Notes: generated by a model not told the origin, from the letters alone. DNA of 6,024 nt from Deltaproteobacteria bacterium (GCA_019308705.1 JAFDHW010000162.1:1-6024); one strand, 5' to 3'. Counted from the stretch's first letter, positions 1-5,702 are shown. Program-made: numbers and translations.

Positions 1-1170
1 GTAAAAGGAAAGCTGGATGGCCTTGGGGGCCTTTTCCAGCAGGGCGGCGGAGATCTTCATGAGGATGCAGTCGGTATCCGCCACCACGCTGGCGATGCGC
101 GGCTGGTGGCCGATGTAGGCCATCTCGCCGAAACACTCGCCCGTGGTGACGTTGGCCATTTCCCTGCCCTTGCGGACGATGGAAAGCCGGCCTGAGAGCA
201 CCACGTAGAAGGTGTCGTCCACCTCGCCCTCGGTGACCACGGTTTGCCCGGCGGATACCTTTTCCAATTGGCTGGCGGCCAACAGCTTTTCGGTCTGCTG
301 CCGGGTGAAGCATTGGAAAAACGGCACGCTTTGCACGTATTGGATCACGTCCTTGGCCTTGTCCGGCTCCGCGGCCATGGGGTTTTTGAGGGCCCGCAGG
401 GCCGCGGTGAGCTGGTAAGCCATCTCCATGCAGTTCTGGTAGCGTTTCTTCGGGTCCTTTTCCAGGGCCCGGGCCACCACCTGCACCAGGGAGGGGGGAA
501 GATCCGGCACGACGTTTTCCAGGGGCTCGGGCCCGGTCTTGGTCAGTTGCCGGATCACCTCGGCGTGGTTTTTTCCGTAAAAGGCCTTCTTGCCGGCCAA
601 AAGCTCATAGAGCACGCAGCCCAGGGAAAAAATGTCCGCGTTGGGGCGGATGGCCTCCTCCCGCAGCCTTTCGGGGCTCATGTAGGGCAGGGTTCCCGAA
701 ATGGAAAGGCCCTCGTTGCTGTTCAGGTCCAGGGAGATGCCGAAATCCGTGAGCTTGGGCTGGCCGTCGCCGTCCAGCAGGATGTTGGAGGGTTTCACGT
801 CCCGGTGCAGCAGGCCCCGCTTGTGGATGTAATCCAAGGCGTTGGCTATCGTGATGATGATTTCCAGCGCCCTGGGCACGGGCAGCAGGTTGCCGGGCCG
901 GCAGTGCCCCTCCAGGGAGCCCCCTTCCATATATTCCATGGCCATGTAGCAGAAATCGCCGTACATGCCGGCGTCGTAGAGGGCCACCACGTTGGCGTGC
1001 CGCAACCTGCCCGCGGCCTGAGCCTCCACGAAAAACCGCTCCCGGGCCTCCTGGGACCCCGGCTGGCTGATCTTGATGGCCACCTTGCGCTTGATGTACG
1101 GGTCCGTGCCCAGGTACACCACCGCCATGCCGCCCCGGTCCAGCTCCCGGACGATCTCGTAGCGGTTCAC
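1..1170 (-). CDS. Ser/Thr protein kinase with C-terminal cyclic-nucleotide-binding domain (3' end outside window)
   Basis: Hanks-type kinase, phosphorylating Ser/Thr of unknown targets in the cytoplasm. Numbered from the in-frame GTG at 1170: the glycine-rich loop ELDRGGMAVVYLG (9-21) has Asp where the first glycine is usual and Ala for the third. Other motifs are VAIK (Lys33), probable helix-C Glu49, catalytic HRDVKPSN (122-129), DFG (142-144) and SGTLPYMSPE (158-167) in place of APE. All catalytic residues are present, and the HRD arginine suggests activation-loop control. A linker leads to a cNMP-binding fold from about 280: GEVDD (315-319), FYVVLSGRLSIV and the phosphate-binding cassette FGEMAYIGHQPRIASV with Glu349 and Arg358 kept, so ligand binding is plausible. 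The gene runs off the left edge. No ATG or TTG lies in frame between 1261 and 1170. The well-placed ATG at 1261, with GAGG 9 bases upstream, is one base out of frame across a T6 run, so the true N-terminus may be about 30 residues longer. Kinase and cNMP assignment is firm; start and substrate are not. Confidence 0.93.
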   Translation of the reverse strand, partial: MNRYEIVRELDRGGMAVVYLGTDPYIKRKVAIKISQPGSQEARERFFVEAQAAGRLRHANVVALYDAGMYGDFCYMAMEYMEGGSLEGHCRPGNLLPVPRALEIIITIANALDYIHKRGLLHRDVKPSNILLDGDGQPKLTDFGISLDLNSNEGLSISGTLPYMSPERLREEAIRPNADIFSLGCVLYELLAGKKAFYGKNHAEVIRQLTKTGPEPLENVVPDLPPSLVQVVARALEKDPKKRYQNCMEMAYQLTAALRALKNPMAAEPDKAKDVIQYVQSVPFFQCFTRQQTEKLLAASQLEKVSAGQTVVTEGEVDDTFYVVLSGRLSIVRKGREMANVTTGECFGEMAYIGHQPRIASVVADTDCILMKISAALLEKAPKAIQLSFY

Positions 1171-1586
1171 CTTTTTGACCCCCGTGAGGCCCTGGAGGCT
1201 TTCGGCCGAGGACGGGGTGTCTCTGGAAACGGACTGCGACGATTTGCGTAGAAAAAACCATGGCGCGCAACCTCGCAGCCAGGCCTTTTGCCCGGGAGAA
1301 GGAGCCTGGCGCAAATGGAGCGTTTCATTGTTCGGGATGTTACCTTTTCATAGCACAGAAACCGCGCGGTGCGCGACCGGAAAAGCGGGTTTCCCCGGCG
1401 TTTCCCGGCACGCGGCCGCACCCCGGGGGAGGGTTTGCGCAAAAAAAGGGCCTTCCGGCCCACTTTGATCATGCGTTCCTCCTTTGGCGTATTCTCTTCC
1501 TTTCCCGGGGTGGGTTCCCCGGAGGCTTCCGGTTTCCGGGGACCGCCCGTGGGCCGGGCGCATCCCGGTTTCATCTCCTGGGGCAT
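1167..1586 (-). CDS. Doubtful small ORF (139 codons) behind a strong Shine-Dalgarno; may be non-coding
   Basis: I do not recognise this ORF. ATG at 1586-1584 is preceded by AAGGAAGGAGG (1601-1591) with a 4-base spacer, which is strong for this window. The first 38 codons (MPQEMKPGCARPTGG...) have GC-rich third positions and are Pro/Lys/Glu-rich. A second in-frame ATG (1472-1470) has its own AAAGGAGG. After that the translation becomes Arg/Pro-rich and uninformative, the ORF runs through an intrinsic terminator (1441-1461), and it overlaps the N-terminal kinase region. Its TGA (1169-1167) overlaps the kinase GTG (1170) as GTGA, which could mean coupling or chance. A one-base shift would instead end the product at the TGA at 1471-1469, just before the terminator, as a protein of about 38 residues. 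No signal peptide, membrane segment or known motif is visible. Confidence 0.2.
   Translation of the reverse strand: MPQEMKPGCARPTGGPRKPEASGEPTPGKEENTPKEERMIKVGRKALFLRKPSPGVRPRAGKRRGNPLFRSRTARFLCYEKVTSRTMKRSICARLLLPGKRPGCEVARHGFFYANRRSPFPETPRPRPKASRASRGSKR
1259..1274 (-). promoter_or_regulatory. Candidate true kinase start (GAGG + ATG), out of frame by one base
   Basis: On the minus strand GAGG (1274-1271) lies 9 bases before ATG (1261-1259). From this ATG the reading frame enters a meaningless shadow frame. The kinase frame is joined if the T6 run at 1257-1252 is read as five bases, giving an N-terminus MVFLRKSSQSVSRDTP that continues directly into the kinase. Upstream in the kinase frame there is a TGA at about 1348 and no ATG, which supports a start here. 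It is either a sequencing or assembly indel, or a real lesion or slippage site. Confidence 0.45.
1278..1310. repeat. Inverted repeat in the kinase upstream region
   Basis: GCCAGGC (1278-1284) and GCCTGGC (1304-1310) are perfect 7-bp complements separated by 19 bases. On the minus strand the hairpin would lie just before the GAGG/ATG proposed for the kinase. It is not followed by a T-run, so it does not look like a terminator. It may be chance in GC-rich DNA. Confidence 0.3.
1441..1461 (-). terminator. Rho-independent terminator, minus strand
   Basis: Read on the minus strand, GGGCC (1461-1457), loop GGAA, and GGCCC (1452-1448) are followed by seven T (1447-1441). The stem is short but all G-C, with a GNRA-type loop. 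It lies about 190 bases after the HPF-CSD stop codon and about 180 bases before the kinase start. It can therefore end transcripts of hpf, or of a small unit starting at the Fur-box-like site, before they reach the kinase. Confidence 0.75.
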
Positions 1587-1631
1587 GGCGCCTCCTTCCT
1601 TCGCATTGCCACCGCGATGACAGCGGTTTTT
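1441..1631 (-). ncRNA. Candidate short transcript between Fur-box promoter and terminator
   Basis: This is a hypothesis from signal order only. A Fur-like palindrome and a possible -10 TATATT (1643-1638) would start RNA near 1631, and the terminator would end it near 1441, giving about 190 nt. This arrangement resembles Fur-controlled small RNAs, but it could equally be a small mRNA (see the ORF starting at 1586). No homology to a named RNA is claimed. This stretch, with the bases up to 1262, is otherwise free of convincing genes. Confidence 0.3.
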
Positions 1632-1640
1632 GCGATAAAT

Positions 1641-1659
1641 ATAAATGATAATCATTCTT
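1641..1659. promoter_or_regulatory. Fur-box-like palindrome
   Basis: AATGATAATCATT (1644-1656) is a perfect 6-1-6 palindrome. Over 19 positions the site matches the classical Fur consensus GATAATGATAATCATTATC at 14, including an unbroken 13-base core. It sits in an AT-rich island (about 1625-1660) within very GC-rich DNA and overlaps the stop codon of HPF-CSD. On the minus strand it overlaps a possible -10 (TATATT, 1643-1638); no good -35 is visible. No plus-strand gene lies downstream, so any controlled unit should run leftward into 1631-1441. Confidence 0.5.
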
Positions 1660-2272
1660 CATAGCCGGGATGTATCTCCACGCCCCAAGGGCCGGCCCTG
1701 AGGGACCCGGCGCCGGACTTGCCCGTTATGCGCACGGAGGTGGCCTGGGGGCCGTTTTCCCCCATCTCCTCGGCGAAGTGCACGCCGGTGCCCGCCTCCA
1801 GCCGGTCGAAATCGCCGTTTAGCACCGCGTTTTCGTGGAAGAAGATTTCCCGGTTGTCCACGGTGCGCAAAAACCCGTAGCCCTGGTCCTTGAACACCCG
1901 CATCACCACGGCGGTGGTCTGCTGTTCCGGGTGGGTCTTCACGTCGCCGCGCACCTTTCTGGCGGCCTTTTCGAGGCGGCGCAGGGCGGCTTCGAAGGCG
2001 TCGCGGATCACCACGTCCACGGCATCGTGCATGTCGCCTTCACCCACCTCCCGGCGGACGATCATGTCTCTTTCCGGCGGCATGCGCATCTCGATGACCA
2101 CCCGGTAGGGGTTTCCGCTTTCCAGGAACTCGTTGGGCTTTTCCACTTTCACGCGGACGCGGGAGAGCTTCTCCGCCCGCTGGTCCAGCTTGTCCGCCTT
2201 CTCGCGGATGAGGTTTTCCAGGTATTCGGTTTTCTCCACGTTCCGAAAGGTTATCTCCAGGGGGATGTTCAC
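1652..2272 (-). CDS. hpf: HPF/RaiA-type ribosome hibernation factor fused to a cold-shock domain
   Basis: This 206-residue protein starts at GTG (2272), chosen because AAAGGAG lies 7 bases upstream; the reading frame stays open far upstream, but that part is only the shadow of the methyltransferase gene. Residues 1-105 are a sigma-54 modulation/S30EA (HPF, RaiA) domain: IPLEITFRNVEKTEYLENLI, a basic helix (EKADKLDQRAEKL), strands RVRVKVEKP and YRVVIEMRM, and helix DAVDVVIRDAFEAALRRLEK. Residues 121-183 are a CspA-like OB fold with an RNP1-like QGYGFL (130-135), an RNP2-like IFFHEN (143-148) and the closing GENGPQATSVRI. The C-terminal tail of about 20 residues looks unstructured. The HPF domain is expected to bind the 30S decoding region and silence idle ribosomes; the cold-shock domain should bind single-stranded RNA. 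It lacks the usual long-HPF dimerisation domain. It follows the methyltransferase gene by 137 bases, so it may be separately transcribed. Confidence 0.92.
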   Translation of the reverse strand: MNIPLEITFRNVEKTEYLENLIREKADKLDQRAEKLSRVRVKVEKPNEFLESGNPYRVVIEMRMPPERDMIVRREVGEGDMHDAVDVVIRDAFEAALRRLEKAARKVRGDVKTHPEQQTTAVVMRVFKDQGYGFLRTVDNREIFFHENAVLNGDFDRLEAGTGVHFAEEMGENGPQATSVRITGKSGAGSLRAGPWGVEIHPGYEE

Positions 2273-2358
2273 CGAAGCGCTCCTTTCCCGAAAGGGTTCG
2301 CCGGGCCTGTGCCGGGTGTTTTTCATCCTATCCGGGCGGGAAAAAGTCCTAAATGGGG

Positions 2359-2373
2359 TGAACCCCCTATAAT
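2359..2373 (-). terminator. Weak hairpin after the methyltransferase gene
   Basis: On the minus strand, about 40 bases beyond the stop at 2410, GGGG-TTCA-CCCC is followed by ATTT. The stem is only 4-5 bp and the T-run is poor, so termination would be partial at best. Another small hairpin, CCGGA/TCCGG (2386-2399), lies directly after the stop and has no T-run. Read-through from dciA and the methyltransferase gene into hpf is therefore possible. Confidence 0.25.
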
Positions 2374-2409
2374 GGCGCGGGCGGCCCGGAGATTTCCGGC
2401 GAAGGAGGG

Positions 2410-3147
2410 CTATTCGGGATACAGCATGGCGCGGGTTTCCGGGGTGTATTCGCCGGAGTCCTGGTAAAGGACCAGGGGCGGGTCCACCACAAGGCCCGGA
2501 TGGGCGTTCCTGTCCGCCTGCAACAGCACCAGGGAGGCGGGGTCCGCGGCCCTGGTGTGGATGGTGCGCAGGCGCTTGGGCTCCAGGGAGTGGGCGGAAA
2601 CCGTGGAGAGCAGGTGGGCCAGCCTCTCGGAAGGGTAGACCGCAAAGAAGGAGCCGCCCGGCGAAAGGAGCTTCTTGGCCGCGGCGGCCGCGTCCGCCAG
2701 GCAGCCGGCGATTTCGTGGCGGGCCAGGGCCCGGCTTTTGTCCGGGTTCACCCGGCCGGTGCCCGGGGGCAGGTAGGGCGGGTTGGCGCACACCAGGTCC
2801 GCGCGGGCGGGCACGCCGGGAAGGGGCAGGGCGGAAAAGTCGCCGTGAACGATGGACACCCGGTCCTCCATGGCGTTTAGCCGCACGTTTTCGGCGGCCA
2901 CGGCGGCCAGTTCCTCCTGGATTTCCACGCCCACCGCCGAAAGCCCCGGAACCAGGGCGGCCACCGCCAGGGGGATGACGCCGCAGCCGGTACCCAGGTC
3001 CACCAGCACCTGGCCCTCCCTTGCCGGGATGAAGCGGGCCAAGGCCACGGCGTCGATGGAAAAGCGGTATCCTCTGCGGGGCTGGAGCACCTTGATCCGG
3101 CCGCCCAGCATGGCGTCTTCGGTGAGGTCCGGGGGTAGGGGGGGCAT
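2410..3147 (-). CDS. trmN6: TrmN6/YfiC-type class I SAM-dependent methyltransferase
   Basis: This 245-residue protein is likely an adenine-N6 methyltransferase of the COG4123 family, whose E. coli member methylates A37 of tRNA1(Val). The substrate here is inferred from family only. Visible signs in order: the family N-terminal block LQPRRGYRFSIDAVALARF (21-39); SAM-binding motif I VLVDLGTGCGVIPL (47-60); the acidic end of strand 2, GVEI (Glu75); GDFSALPL (102-109); catalytic NPPY (122-125), typical of enzymes acting on exocyclic amino groups; and LLSPGGSFFAVYPSERL (160-176). Length is normal. The ATG at 3147 follows the dciA stop by two bases (TAACCATG) with only a weak Shine-Dalgarno (GGGCAAG), which points to translational coupling. 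An in-frame ATG 12 codons later is possible but less likely. It shares the dciA promoter. Methyltransferase class is firm; the exact target is less so. Confidence 0.9.
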   Translation of the reverse strand: MPPLPPDLTEDAMLGGRIKVLQPRRGYRFSIDAVALARFIPAREGQVLVDLGTGCGVIPLAVAALVPGLSAVGVEIQEELAAVAAENVRLNAMEDRVSIVHGDFSALPLPGVPARADLVCANPPYLPPGTGRVNPDKSRALARHEIAGCLADAAAAAKKLLSPGGSFFAVYPSERLAHLLSTVSAHSLEPKRLRTIHTRAADPASLVLLQADRNAHPGLVVDPPLVLYQDSGEYTPETRAMLYPE

Positions 3148-3149
3148 GG

Positions 3150-3470
3150 TTACTTGCCCGCGGGCAAGAGCCCGGTCTTGAAGCGGATGCCGTAAACCAG
3201 CCGCGCACCCAGGGCTTGGTTGAGCTCCTCTATCAGCTCCTCCTTCTGGAAGGAGAGCTCCTGGACCAGGGAGGCGGAGGAAACGGTGACGAACAAGACG
3301 CAGTCCTTGATGGCCGTGGGGGCGGAATGCTCCGCAAAGGGGCCGGCGGCGGCTCGCCAAGCCTCGCGGACACGAGAGAGGCGCTCGTCCGGGGCCAGGT
3401 TTTTCTTCAACACCCGGTCCAGGATATCGGCCAGGGGGGTGGGTTCGCGGTGTTTGGAAAAGCCTGCCAT
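3150..3470 (-). CDS. dciA: DUF721 protein, DciA-type helicase loader/operator
   Basis: This 106-residue cytoplasmic protein belongs to the DUF721 family. Members studied elsewhere (DciA) help load the replicative DnaB helicase in bacteria lacking DnaC. Visible family pattern: an N-terminal segment PLADILDRVLKK (12-23), the conserved REAWRAAAGPFAEHSAPTAI (35-54) with the invariant Trp38, then a strand CVLFVTVSSASLVQELSF (57-74), helix EELIEELNQAL and final strand VYGIRFKTG (92-100). It is a compact form with no extra C-terminal extension. The ATG at 3470 has no Shine-Dalgarno, but the -10 box ends six bases before it, so the mRNA is probably leaderless. It is first gene of a two-gene unit with the methyltransferase gene, and is divergent from hflK. 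Helicase loading is inferred from the family. Confidence 0.88.
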   Translation of the reverse strand: MAGFSKHREPTPLADILDRVLKKNLAPDERLSRVREAWRAAAGPFAEHSAPTAIKDCVLFVTVSSASLVQELSFQKEELIEELNQALGARLVYGIRFKTGLLPAGK

Positions 3471-3476
3471 GGGGGG

Positions 3477-3505
3477 ATTATCCGGCCCCGGCCGGGGTGT
3501 GTCAA
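3477..3505 (-). promoter_or_regulatory. Near-consensus sigma-70 promoter for dciA, apparently leaderless
   Basis: On the minus strand TTGACA (3505-3500) is followed by a 17-base spacer and GATAAT (3482-3477). That is a perfect -35 and a 5/6 -10. Six C residues separate the -10 from the ATG at 3470, so the predicted start point is the A of the start codon itself. This agrees with the missing Shine-Dalgarno. The spacer holds a perfect 12-bp palindrome, CCCCGGCCGGGG (3486-3497), which could be an operator or simply a GC-rich spacer. Confidence 0.75.
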
Positions 3506-3525
3506 GAAAACCCCTGCGCGACGCC

Positions 3526-3555
3526 TTGACGCGCCAGGATGTTTTCCCTTACCTT
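3526..3555 (+). promoter_or_regulatory. Candidate promoter for hflKC
   Basis: TTGACG (3526-3531, 5/6 to -35) is followed by 18 bases and TACCTT (3550-3555), a weak -10 of the TANNNT type. It would give a 5' leader of about 65 bases before hflK. The -35 boxes of this promoter and the dciA promoter are back to back, 20 bases apart, so one regulator could affect both. The -35 is convincing, the -10 less so. Confidence 0.45.
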
Positions 3556-3626
3556 CAATCAATTGTGCCTGTGGGAAATGGCAGTCAGGGGATCCCTCTT
3601 TTGCGGATTCGGGAAGGAGAAACATC

Positions 3627-4673
3627 ATGTCCTGGGATTGGGACAAGCTGAAGGAGCAGCAGAAAAGCCGCGGGGGAGGCGGCCCGGGCGGAGGAGGAGT
3701 GCCCCCCCAGATGGAGGAGTTCCTCTCCCGGTTCAAGGAATACAGGCCGCGCCACCTCGTGTTTTTGGTGCTCGTGGTCCTGGCCGCCCTGGTGCTGTTC
3801 ACCTCGTTTTACCGGGTGAACACCTCCGAGCAGGGCGTGGTTCAGCGTTTCGGCAGGTATGTGCGCACCACCGGCCCGGGCTTGCACGTGAAAGCTCCCT
3901 TTGGGGTGGAAAAGGTCACCAAGGTGGACGTGCTCACCGTGCGCAACGAGGAGTTCACCGAGGGCGTCAGGGGAAGCCGGAGCTATTCCGGCGACTCCGG
4001 GGCCGAGGACCCCACCCTCATGCTCACCGGCGACCTGAACGTGGCCGTGGTGCCGTGGATCGTCCAGTACCGCGTGCAGGACCCGTATAAGTACCTGTTC
4101 AAGGTGGAAAACGTACGCAGCACCCTCCAGGACCTTTCCGAGTCCACCATGCGCCTGGTGGTGGGGGACCGGAGCATCAACGAGGTCATCTCCAAGCGCC
4201 AGGAGATCGCCATCGAGGCGCGCGAGCTCCTGCAACAGGAGCTGGACCAGGCGGAAACCGGGCTGGTGGTCCGCACCATCGAGATGAAGACCACCAACGT
4301 GCCCCCGCCCGTGCAGCCCTCCTTCAACGAGGTGAACCAGGCGGTCCAGGAAAAGGAGCGTATGATCTACCAGGCCAGGGAGGAGTACAACAAGGCCGTG
4401 CCCGCGGCCCGGGGCGAGGCCGAGCGCACCATCAAGCAGGCCGAGGGCTACGCCACCGAAAGGGTGAACAAAGCCCGGGGCGACGCCAACCGTTTTCTGG
4501 CCGTGTACGAGGAATACAAGAAGGCCCCGGACGTGACCCGCCGGCGGCTGTATCTGGAAACCATGCGGGACGTCCTGCCCAAGCTGGGCAAGAAGTATTT
4601 CGTGGATGAAACGCAGAAGAACCTGCTGCCCCTGCTGAACCTGGGCGAGGCGGGGAAAGGAGCCGCCAAATGA
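3627..4673 (+). CDS. hflK: HflK, FtsH protease modulator (SPFH/Band 7)
   Basis: This 348-residue protein is one half of the HflK-HflC complex, which assembles as a large membrane cage around FtsH and tunes degradation of membrane proteins. Start ATG 3627 is supported by GGAAGGAG seven bases upstream; the frame is open further upstream but only as an antisense shadow of dciA. The order is: short cytoplasmic N-terminus with MSWDWDKLKEQQ and a Gly-rich stretch (15-24), one transmembrane helix (about 43-62, HLVFLVLVVLAALVLFTSFY), then the SPFH domain, with VNTSEQGVVQRFGRY (64-78), the HflK hallmark MLTGDLNVAVVPWIVQYRVQ (132-151), DPYKYLF and NVPPPVQPSFNEVNQAVQEK (224-243), and a charged coiled coil (about 238-290). 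It ends in a short LLPLLNLGEAGKGAAK tail. It overlaps hflC by four bases (ATGA), so the two are co-translated. Confidence 0.97.
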   Translation: MSWDWDKLKEQQKSRGGGGPGGGGVPPQMEEFLSRFKEYRPRHLVFLVLVVLAALVLFTSFYRVNTSEQGVVQRFGRYVRTTGPGLHVKAPFGVEKVTKVDVLTVRNEEFTEGVRGSRSYSGDSGAEDPTLMLTGDLNVAVVPWIVQYRVQDPYKYLFKVENVRSTLQDLSESTMRLVVGDRSINEVISKRQEIAIEARELLQQELDQAETGLVVRTIEMKTTNVPPPVQPSFNEVNQAVQEKERMIYQAREEYNKAVPAARGEAERTIKQAEGYATERVNKARGDANRFLAVYEEYKKAPDVTRRRLYLETMRDVLPKLGKKYFVDETQKNLLPLLNLGEAGKGAAK

Positions 4674-5617
4674 GTTCCAAGGCATGGATTCCCCTCGTCC
4701 TCATCGCGGTTTTGCTCTTCGTGGCGGTGACCAGCTTGTTCGTGGTGGATGAGACCGAGCAGGTGGTCATCACCCGGTTCGGCCAGGTGGTGCGCGAACC
4801 CATCACCGAACCGGGGCTGGGCTTTAAGCTCTCGATTTTCGAGAAGGCCAACAAGTTCCCCAAGAACCTGCAGGAATGGGACGGCGAACGAGGCCAGATC
4901 CCCACGCTGGACAAGACCTACCTGTGGGTGGACACCTTTGCCCGGTGGCGCATCGTGGACCCCAAGGCCTTTTTGCAGACCGCGGGCCGTGTGGAAACGG
5001 GCAAGAAGCGGCTGGACGAGATCATCGACCCGGCGGTGCGCGACGCCATCACCGCCCATCCCCTGATCGAGACGGTGAGAAAGTCCAACCGCCAGCTGGA
5101 CACCTACGAGATCAGCGGGGCCGACGTCCCCGACCAGACCCCCCTGGGCGAAGTGAAGGTGGGCCGCAGGCAGATCACGGAAAAGATCCGCAAGGCGGCC
5201 GCCGAAAAGCTCAAGGACTTCGGCATCGAACTGGTGGACGTGAAGATCAAGCGCGTAAACTACATCGACACGGTACGCCGGTCGGTCTACGACCGCATGA
5301 TCGCCGAAAGAAAACAGATCGCGGAGAAGTTCCGCTCCGAGGGCCAGGGCGAGGCCCGCAGCATCCGCGGCGAGAAGGAAAAGGAACTCAAAAGAATCCA
5401 GTCCGAGGCCTACAGGACCGCCCAGGAGATCATGGGCAAGGCCGACGCCGAGGCGGTGAAGATCTACGCCCAGGCGTTCTCCTCGGACCCGGAGTTCTAC
5501 TCCTTCGTGCGCACCCTGGAACTGTACAAGGAGAGCATGGGCAAGGATTCCGAGGTGATCCTCTCCACGGACAGCGAGTTTTTGCGCTACCTCAAGGACT
5601 CAAGCCGGGCGAAGTAA
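4670..5617 (+). CDS. hflC: HflC, FtsH protease modulator (SPFH/Band 7)
   Basis: This 315-residue partner of HflK alternates with it in the FtsH-HflKC membrane complex. The ATG at 4670 overlaps the hflK stop as ATGA and has AAAGGAG seven bases upstream, inside the end of hflK. Residues 5-25 form an N-terminal signal anchor (AWIPLVLIAVLLFVAVTSLF), followed by the SPFH domain: VVDETEQVVITRFGQVVREP (25-44), PGLGFKL, LDKTYLWVDTFARWRIVDP (80-98), DIGIELVD-like KDFGIELVDVKIKRVNY (182-198). A long charged coiled coil follows, with RMIAERKQIAEKFRSEGQGE (209-228). The family's C-terminal signature is intact: GKADAEAVKIYAQAFSSDPE (256-275), FYSFVRTLELY and STDSEFLRYLK (299-309). Length and architecture are typical. 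It is the last gene of the operon, with a strong terminator about 30 bases after the stop. Confidence 0.97.
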   Translation: MSSKAWIPLVLIAVLLFVAVTSLFVVDETEQVVITRFGQVVREPITEPGLGFKLSIFEKANKFPKNLQEWDGERGQIPTLDKTYLWVDTFARWRIVDPKAFLQTAGRVETGKKRLDEIIDPAVRDAITAHPLIETVRKSNRQLDTYEISGADVPDQTPLGEVKVGRRQITEKIRKAAAEKLKDFGIELVDVKIKRVNYIDTVRRSVYDRMIAERKQIAEKFRSEGQGEARSIRGEKEKELKRIQSEAYRTAQEIMGKADAEAVKIYAQAFSSDPEFYSFVRTLELYKESMGKDSEVILSTDSEFLRYLKDSSRAK

Positions 5618-5644
5618 GCTCCCCCCGGGAAAACCCCCGACAAC

Positions 5645-5680
5645 AAAAAGCGCCGCCCCGAAAGGGGCCGGCGCTTTTTT
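5645..5680. terminator. Strong bidirectional terminator between hflC and the bS22-like gene
   Basis: GCGCCG (5650-5655) pairs with CGGCGC (5669-5674) and CCCC with GGGG around a GAAA tetraloop (5660-5663), leaving one bulged C (5668). Six T follow on the plus strand (5675-5680), and five A precede (5645-5649), which become a T-run on the minus strand. It ends hflKC from the left and the small ribosomal protein gene from the right. Confidence 0.92.
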
Positions 5681-5702
5681 GTGCCCGCAACGGACAGCCT
5701 GG

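Noticed and set aside
244..1251. Long plus-strand ORF (335 codons) across the kinase
   Set aside because: It is the antisense shadow of a gene with intact kinase and cNMP motifs; its translation is His/Gly/Val-rich with no recognisable domain.
1260..1664. Plus-strand ORFs in the gene-poor block
   Set aside because: No ribosome site, no recognisable motif, and they run backwards through the minus-strand terminator and Fur-like box.
2290..2320. Possible sigma-54 promoter upstream of hpf (GGCAC element)
   Set aside because: Only the GGCAC half is present on the minus strand; the expected TTGC half at the right spacing is missing.
2368..2373. Perfect TATAAT on the plus strand
   Set aside because: No -35 at 16-19 bases upstream, and it would drive antisense transcription into the methyltransferase gene. 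On the minus strand it also lacks a partner.
2273..3208. N-terminal extension of the HPF-CSD frame (about 310 extra codons)
   Set aside because: It lies over the methyltransferase gene in another frame and is Pro/Arg/Gly-rich. A strong Shine-Dalgarno fixes the real start at GTG 2272.
3216..3626. Upstream extension of the hflK frame
   Set aside because: It overlaps dciA in antisense and crosses the promoter region. The ATG at 3627 has a good ribosome site and gives the normal HflK N-terminus.
3585..4685. Minus-strand ORF of 366 codons opposite hflK
   Set aside because: Antisense shadow of hflK; composition (His, Gly, Leu) is typical of reversed GC-rich coding DNA.
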